A stretch of DNA of 64,000 bases from assembly GCA_030549495.1 (NCBI GenBank), contig JAUIRK010001057.1, forward strand, positions 1,146,362-1,210,361. Reading direction: 5' to 3'. Shown one piece after another: positions 58,588-64,000 of this stretch (the first letter of the stretch is position 1; every line of letters starts with the position of its first letter). Position numbers and translations under genes: made by a program. This stretch comes from Nectonema munidae. Lineage: Eukaryota > Nematomorpha > Nectonematoida > Nectonematidae. The notes beneath the pieces were generated by a model. It had not been told where the DNA came from. It saw nothing but the letters and a program-made list of their open reading frames with translations, and did no database searches.

Positions 58588-61500
58588 TTAAATGTACTTA
58601 TGCAATTCATAGTAGAAAGATTTATGGATATTTTTGAAGGTAACTTCATCTCCCAACTCCAAACAAGATAAAAACGAACCAATTGAATTTTGTTTTACTT
58701 CAGGAGTGATGTTGGTAAAGGTAGAAAAGATTTGAAATAAATGCTTTGCTATGCATTCTAAAATATCTTTTCTTGATCCAACAACACTCTTATGGAATGT
58801 TATGAGAATGCAGGTAGAACAAGCAGATAATATTTGATCAAGAAACTTATCATTTTGATTTGCAAATGAGCCAACTTTTGCTTTCAATGGAAGGGAAAGG
58901 ACTATGAATAAAATGAGGGAAAAAAGTTGCATGTTATCATTAATGATTTTTTCATCAAATAAAATAAGTTTTTCAACTACTTTATACACAAAATCCAAGG
59001 ATAACTTGAAGCTTGAAGTATTGGTAGCAAATGTAAAATCGAGAAGCATAACTTTAAAAGAAGTTATAATACTGTGCAGCAATTGTTTTGGTTTATTATT
59101 TGAACATATATCTATCAACAAATTTGGTGGTTTTGAAAAGGAAAAAAGGAAAGTACAGAAAGACACGTGTAAATCTTGGAGAATATCTCGTATATTTTCG
59201 GCATTTTCCGCTTCATCACAAAACTCTGAGTATTCTTGCTGTATATTTATTAACGAAGTAGTGCCTTCGGAAGTACCAGTAAAAAAGCATTGGAGTGAAG
59301 AAATGAATGAAATTATTTGTGAAAGAAACTTGGAAGTATTCTCTTCACCCAAAACTCTCACGAAAGAATTTGTATACTTTAGTAACATTTGAGTACATAA
59401 GCGAACAAGATTTGTGAGCTGGCAAGCACTCTTAGCCAGAACATAGCCGTTAATGTCAATTGAATCCTTGCTACCAATTTCATTTTTTATAGCGGCATTA
59501 GGCGTTAAAACATTCAAAATAAGAGGGACAAGAGGAAGAAGTTGATCATTACTACAAACTATTACAAGGCGATTTATATACTGCCTGAAAGAGTTTTTGA
59601 TCTTGAATAAGGATGGTGAAAGGTTCATATTATATATTTGCAGGTTTAATTGTTCGATATAACGTAAGTACAATTGAACAATTTCTATATATTGAGGTGT
59701 ACAAATAGAAAGCGGTTGAACCGAGTCAACATCTTGGGAAGTTGACATTGATTTTGTTGTCGCAATTAGTAAGGAAGTGAGTGATGATATATTGTTGGAA
59801 ACTGAAAGAAAATTAGAACTCTTGTTAGAAGCATTATTGAAATAAGAAAACAACTTTTTAAAAGCGCTATCTAATTTGGAACAGATTGGTATTAATAAAC
59901 TTTTAACTCCATCAAACAAAGATACATTTGAAGTTGGTTGAATAATTAGTACAATAGCACATTCATACAAAATGCATATGCTTTCCAAAGATAAATACCG
60001 GAGAGATACTTGGTTTTTATCAAAAGAACGGCTATTTTCTTTGTCCAAATTGAATGAATGATACGAAAATGAGTCAAATATAGATCTTAATTCACATAAC
60101 AACATTTCTGAGAAAGAGTTCAACTTACTTCTATAATCGCTGATTAATTTATGAAAGAGTGAAACAGTTGCGTTACAAATTTCATTACTATTATTGGCCA
60201 AAACTGAATTATTAAAAACTTCCAAATAACTTTTTAACAAAACTTTTATAACATTTTCATTTATTGGACTAACTTTCTCCAAATAAAATCTCATAAATTC
60301 AAAAAGTAATAAACGAATTTTTGCATCAGGAAAACTCAGAATATCATTTTTTTCAATACTATTAAAGATTTGACGTAACATTTCCTTGTATGTATCTTTA
60401 AAATGATTTTCTTTGCTTCTAAACAAAGCTTTCATACTATCATTCATAGTAATTAAGATACATAAGCTCAATTCCATATCTGAAAAAGAAGAGAATAAGC
60501 ATGGAGATGTAAAAGGAAATAGGATAACGCTTGACGAGATATTCAAAAATAGGTTTGGAAATTTCTTAAAAATTTTAGTTAAGATAGACAATACCTGCTT
60601 ACGAAAATCGTCGAATTTTATATTAGGGTAAGAAAGAGATAAAACTTGCATAATATTGGTAGCATTATCTGTAGGCATCTTAGACGTGCTTAAAAGTATG
60701 ATTACCAATTTTCTAAAATTCCCTTCAACTAAATGATTAACTGGATTCAAATCAACAGAAAGAATATTTATGTACTCATTCAATGAAGGAAGAAAACAGG
60801 AAGATATAATAAGAGATAGAAGCGAACATTTTTCCATTATCTCGAATACAATTGGTAAGTATTTTAAATTTATGCTAACACAAAGCTCATCTCTTGATAT
60901 GGAGTTTTTATCTGAATTCTTTTCTTTTACTTGTAGTAAATAAATCTCGGATATGGAACAAAACATTTGATTGTATAAAATTGAAAGATTTCGCAAACAT
61001 TCAATGTGGCAAATATTACTGTAATCATTATCATCAAAATTAAATAAATAAGAGTTACTAGCTAAATTAGCATTCTCGAGAAGTTGATAAATAGCATTTA
61101 TAATATAAAATTTATTTTGTGAAGGCATCCCTTTCATAACGATAGATTTTAAGACGTTTAAAACGGAAGTCTTTATAATAAGGTTAAAGTCCTTTAAATA
61201 TAATAAAAGTTTATCAAATATTTCATTATTCACAATTATAGAAACGTCGATCCAATTTACGTACAGAGAAAGGCAGTTCAAAGCATCAGATGATAGATTT
61301 ACATCAACAAATTCATAGGTACTTATAATTTTTTGTAATGAATGTATGGCTTTGTTTACATCAGATATACGCATTTTATCTCGTACACATTGTGTTAAAT
61401 TCGAAACACCATGACTTGTAACTTCACTGTCAATTGTTTCTAATACGCGCAAATAAAATTTTGCGCCAATAAAGCCTTTTTCTAAAATCATATTAATCAA

Positions 61501-61893
61501 GTCAAAAAAATCATCCCAATTATTGCAGGTATAATCACATTTGAAAAGCAAAACTAATACATAAGAAGCTTTGTTTAGGACAAATGAACAAGGCACTCTC
61601 GAACTTGTAACAAAACTTAAAATAATTTCAATGATTTGCTTTTTAATGATATCTTTTTGTGATAGAGAAACCTTACAATAGAAGACATTTATATAACTTT
61701 CCAACAACTGAAGACAGAAAAATAATGATTGATCGGAAAACACTTGGTCTTTATCATGATTCAATAAAAAGGAAGCAACTAATTCCCAGCTATTTGAATT
61801 TTCTTTTAATTTCTCAAAATTATAAATTAAATTTGAAGGAAGTGTGTTAATAGAAGACAAAATTGGCTTTAATTCTTTTAAGGCTGATTCCAT
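58588..61893 (-). CDS. XPOT: Exportin-T (tRNA nuclear export receptor), single exon
   Basis: Exportin-T (yeast Los1) is a Ran-GTP dependent importin-beta family HEAT-repeat protein that carries mature tRNAs out of the nucleus. The N-terminus aligns by eye with human XPOT: YNFEKLKENSNSWELVASFL, then FFCLQLLESYINVFYCKVSL, KASYVLVLLF, GAKFYLRVLETIDSEV, LNCLSLYVNWIDVSIIVNNE and SIVMKGMPSQNK. The XPOT hallmark YVSWIDLSLIAND corresponds to YVNWIDVSIIVNN (about residues 210-222). The middle (SICILYECAIVLIIQPTSN) and C-terminus (ITPEVKQNSIGSFLSCLELG, then FKNIHKSFYYELH) also fit. At 1101 residues it is longer than human (962), with serine/asparagine-rich insertions. The whole gene is one uninterrupted frame, which could reflect intron loss, but the low identity throughout argues against a recent retrocopy. 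Confidence 0.85.
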   Translation of the reverse strand: MESALKELKPILSSINTLPSNLIYNFEKLKENSNSWELVASFLLNHDKDQVFSDQSLFFCLQLLESYINVFYCKVSLSQKDIIKKQIIEIILSFVTSSRVPCSFVLNKASYVLVLLFKCDYTCNNWDDFFDLINMILEKGFIGAKFYLRVLETIDSEVTSHGVSNLTQCVRDKMRISDVNKAIHSLQKIISTYEFVDVNLSSDALNCLSLYVNWIDVSIIVNNEIFDKLLLYLKDFNLIIKTSVLNVLKSIVMKGMPSQNKFYIINAIYQLLENANLASNSYLFNFDDNDYSNICHIECLRNLSILYNQMFCSISEIYLLQVKEKNSDKNSISRDELCVSINLKYLPIVFEIMEKCSLLSLIISSCFLPSLNEYINILSVDLNPVNHLVEGNFRKLVIILLSTSKMPTDNATNIMQVLSLSYPNIKFDDFRKQVLSILTKIFKKFPNLFLNISSSVILFPFTSPCLFSSFSDMELSLCILITMNDSMKALFRSKENHFKDTYKEMLRQIFNSIEKNDILSFPDAKIRLLLFEFMRFYLEKVSPINENVIKVLLKSYLEVFNNSVLANNSNEICNATVSLFHKLISDYRSKLNSFSEMLLCELRSIFDSFSYHSFNLDKENSRSFDKNQVSLRYLSLESICILYECAIVLIIQPTSNVSLFDGVKSLLIPICSKLDSAFKKLFSYFNNASNKSSNFLSVSNNISSLTSLLIATTKSMSTSQDVDSVQPLSICTPQYIEIVQLYLRYIEQLNLQIYNMNLSPSLFKIKNSFRQYINRLVIVCSNDQLLPLVPLILNVLTPNAAIKNEIGSKDSIDINGYVLAKSACQLTNLVRLCTQMLLKYTNSFVRVLGEENTSKFLSQIISFISSLQCFFTGTSEGTTSLINIQQEYSEFCDEAENAENIRDILQDLHVSFCTFLFSFSKPPNLLIDICSNNKPKQLLHSIITSFKVMLLDFTFATNTSSFKLSLDFVYKVVEKLILFDEKIINDNMQLFSLILFIVLSLPLKAKVGSFANQNDKFLDQILSACSTCILITFHKSVVGSRKDILECIAKHLFQIFSTFTNITPEVKQNSIGSFLSCLELGDEVTFKNIHKSFYYELHKYI

Positions 61894-62145
61894 ATATTAA
61901 ACATCCAAGAGTGTAATATGTACTTGCTTGATAGATTTATTACATTTTAGGCATATACATAATAATTTACAACTATAAAATGGATTATATAAGAGGGAAG
62001 GATAGCAGATAAAAATTAAATCATTAAAAAATTATATTTTACGAAATTTCCATAAATATGATTAGAACGTTTGGGAAACAAAATTATAGAAAAATTAAAA
62101 AGTAGAAATTCAACTTCTTGTACCTTTTGTTAAAATATGTTTTAT
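61894..62145. promoter_or_regulatory. Presumed 5' flank of exportin-T (minus strand)
   Basis: Start codon context TATATGG. No TATA or initiator element could be singled out in this AT-rich sequence; the call rests only on position. Confidence 0.25.
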
Positions 62146-62286
62146 GTTGGTTCGTTGATTGGTTTTTTATATCAAAACACTACTAGTCATTAGGCTATAT
62201 GCTTGAAAATGGTGGTTTTATTTTTAAGAGTAGGGAATATTGATGACAGAACCTATGACCTACAACTAATGAGCTAATTGAGGCTC
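62146..62286 (-). mobile_element. tRNA-derived SINE, family 1, diverged
   Basis: On the minus strand the copy runs from GAGCCTCAATTAGC through a worn B box (GGTTCTGTCATC) to TAGTGTTTTGATAT and (AACC)n-like repeats. It has more substitutions than the other copies, so it is probably older. Confidence 0.65.
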
Positions 62287-64000
62287 TATGTTTAATATTT
62301 TAATTATAAATTTGTTTCAAAAGATAAAATAACCAAAAAATTGTTAGCTTTTGAAATGACGCTGGATTCTTAGACAAGCCTGGACGCTATTAGACACCAT
62401 GTTATATCTTAGTCGAGAATTCTCTCTATTTTTCTAACCTACAAATATACTATCAATTTATCAAAAACCCGTTTATAATCTTGATTAGTAATCTAGATGA
62501 CTTCTTATTTCAATAACAGTTAACTTATTTGATTAATGATTGAGAAGGTGCAAATCCTGTTTTTATGACATGTCTTATAACTTATGAGTCTTATGCTAAT
62601 ATTGAAAAAATAGATTAAACAGTTCTGATTTGATTTACCACTTCCATGCTATTTGCCATTCAAACCAAATCTCGAACATATTAGAAGTCAGTTGATATTA
62701 GAGTTGCGTTGGACAAAATAAAGCAAAACATAGACAAAAGAGATGAATCCATCCTATTGAAAATGATAGGATTATTTAGATAAATTTGAAATAAACCATT
62801 GTGTCAAATTTTTACGACATTAATTTTTTTAAATGAGACCCAAGCTATTAAAAATGATTAAGCGAACGCCATGCCAAAAATTTTTACAAAGTTTATGAAC
62901 CATTATTTTAGCTCAACAATAGAACAAAATTATTCATATACGATAATCCACAACTGCTCATTGGATGTAATTAAGTATATATCACTCCTTAATGCTATTT
63001 ACCTGTTTTTAAAACCGATGGTCCCAATTGCACCCTATTTTGTTAGATATGCTATACTCTAATCAAGTGAAGGTTGTATACCATGACCCTAAAAATGACT
63101 CTATTTTGTAACTCTTTAGGGAACAGAATTTTAGGAATCAAATTTTACCAAACAAGATTCGTAACACAGAAAACCTATACATATATTCTATTAAAAGTAA
63201 ATTGTTTGGAAATACATTTAGGACTTGGTTGACTGTTTATTTAATATTTGGCAAATATAATAACGCCATTTTTCCTAACTTGTGTATTCTATTATATTAA
63301 TTTATCTCTTTCAGTTACAGTAATCAATATAAATAAACTTTTTATGCTTTAATTAAGCGTTTCCCAAAGGGGGCCCCGAAAAAATCCCAGGGGGGAACGG
63401 AGATAATTTTCAATTTTAAGAAGCAACAAAAATTTGGAAGAGAGTCACAATAATTCAAAAATTAGCTTATTGGATGAGTTTACGAAGATATGTTTTATAT
63501 TATTAGTTATTTATGCTAATCTAGAAATAAGTATATTTAAAATAATGACAAAAAAAGCTGTTTTTTGATTGAGGAGAGTTGCTTAATGAAGAGAGAAATC
63601 AAAAAGGAGTAAAAGGATATCCGAAACTTTTCCGATGAATTATAAATTTTAAACTTTAATAATATTTTTTGCTTTAATTGTCAATATTTTTAGAGGGCAC
63701 ACTTCATTGATTAAATCATTTATCGAGGATTTAAAACTTACTTGAAAAAAGTTGTTCTAGATGTAGTTTTTGTTCATTGTGTTCACTCATTCAAGTTGTA
63801 GTAAAACCAGAATAAGACGATTGATCGTAGTAACGATATAAGGCAAGTTAGGTTATAAAAGTACTATAATGATGCTAAAGTGATGAAATAACAGCAGTGT
63901 GTGTGTATATATATATATAACAAGTGTGCCTTATGAGTATAAAGTAATATGCACGTAAACGTATATCAAGGATTTACATTTAAGTATTATTCTAGGTGCA
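62287..64000. other. Right edge, AT-rich intergenic
   Basis: GCGTTTCCCAAAGGGGGCCC at 63357-63376 followed by GGGGGGAACGG resembles a hAT end without a partner. 62870-63320 has LINE-like hydrophobic phrases too weak to call. A (TG)n(TA)n microsatellite lies at 63897-63919. Confidence 0.35.

Noticed and set aside
62871-63310. LINE-like fragment
   Set aside because: Hydrophobic phrases resemble the end of a reverse-transcriptase ORF but no diagnostic motif survives.
1-64000. CRISPR arrays, bacterial operons, rRNA genes
   Set aside because: No regularly spaced repeats of that type, no Shine-Dalgarno-led gene clusters and no rRNA-like sequence; the window is eukaryotic.
1-64000. Retrovirus, LTR or Polinton elements
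   Set aside because: No paired long terminal repeats, protease, integrase or capsid motifs were recognised by reading; the only reverse-transcription relics are LINE-like and SINE.

Overview
This is a very AT-rich, intron-bearing animal nuclear window. The epsin linker (RPTTAGEEELQLQ, close to insect liquid-facets), the dense mix of hAT, piggyBac, MULE and pogo-like DNA transposons and the tRNA-derived SINEs suggest an arthropod, perhaps a copepod crustacean. The organism assignment is inference; nothing here fixes the species. I recognise four host genes: epsin, an INO80D/KANSL2-like zinc-finger gene, lysosomal glucosylceramidase and exportin-T. Most of the remaining sequence is transposon debris.

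Layout. (1) 1-24.8 kb: an epsin gene on the minus strand, read from 24771 leftwards. Its ENTH exon (24274-24771), UIM exon (16129-16331), clathrin-box/DPF exon (10651-10810) and DPF/DPW exon (about 1557-1814) are separated by introns of 5 to 9 kb. The splice phases of the last three exons agree. At least one linker exon (between 24274 and 16331) and the NPF-bearing C-terminus (left of position 1) were not found. The introns hold hAT relics and MITEs, a deleted piggyBac copy with both ends, a LINE relic with ORF1-like and ORF2-tail pieces, Tc1/IS630 debris, SINEs and TTAA-flanked MITEs. (2) 24.8-30.3 kb: intergenic, with a LINE fragment, a SINE with a perfect target duplication and a hAT-like element. 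(3) 30409-32307 (+): an uninterrupted 632-codon gene with one C3HC3H zinc module of the INO80D/KANSL2 type. (4) 32.3-40.7 kb: a decayed hAT element on the minus strand, SINEs, a pogo-like element and a 223 bp copy of part of the glucosylceramidase gene. (5) 40724-42340 (-): full-length glucosylceramidase with both catalytic glutamates. (6) 42.4-46.1 kb: a striking foldback element, a hAT MITE and a TTAA MITE. (7) 46142-49517: a piggyBac element with both ends and a lightly broken two-exon transposase. (8) 50-50.5 kb: a MULE transposase relic on the minus strand. (9) 54227-57932: an almost whole hAT element with target duplication and lightly damaged transposase, carrying a nested foldback repeat. 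(10) 58588-61893 (-): exportin-T in a single 1101-codon exon.

The host genes serve unrelated housekeeping roles (endocytosis, chromatin, sphingolipid catabolism, tRNA export) and there is no sign of a functional cluster. The main interest lies in the mobile DNA: several distinct hAT lineages, two piggyBac families plus a TTAA MITE family, two foldback repeats whose arms are built of short repeated units, a SINE family with clean target duplications, and a SINE insertion junction shared by two distant sites. I saw no convincing retrovirus, LTR element or Polinton.
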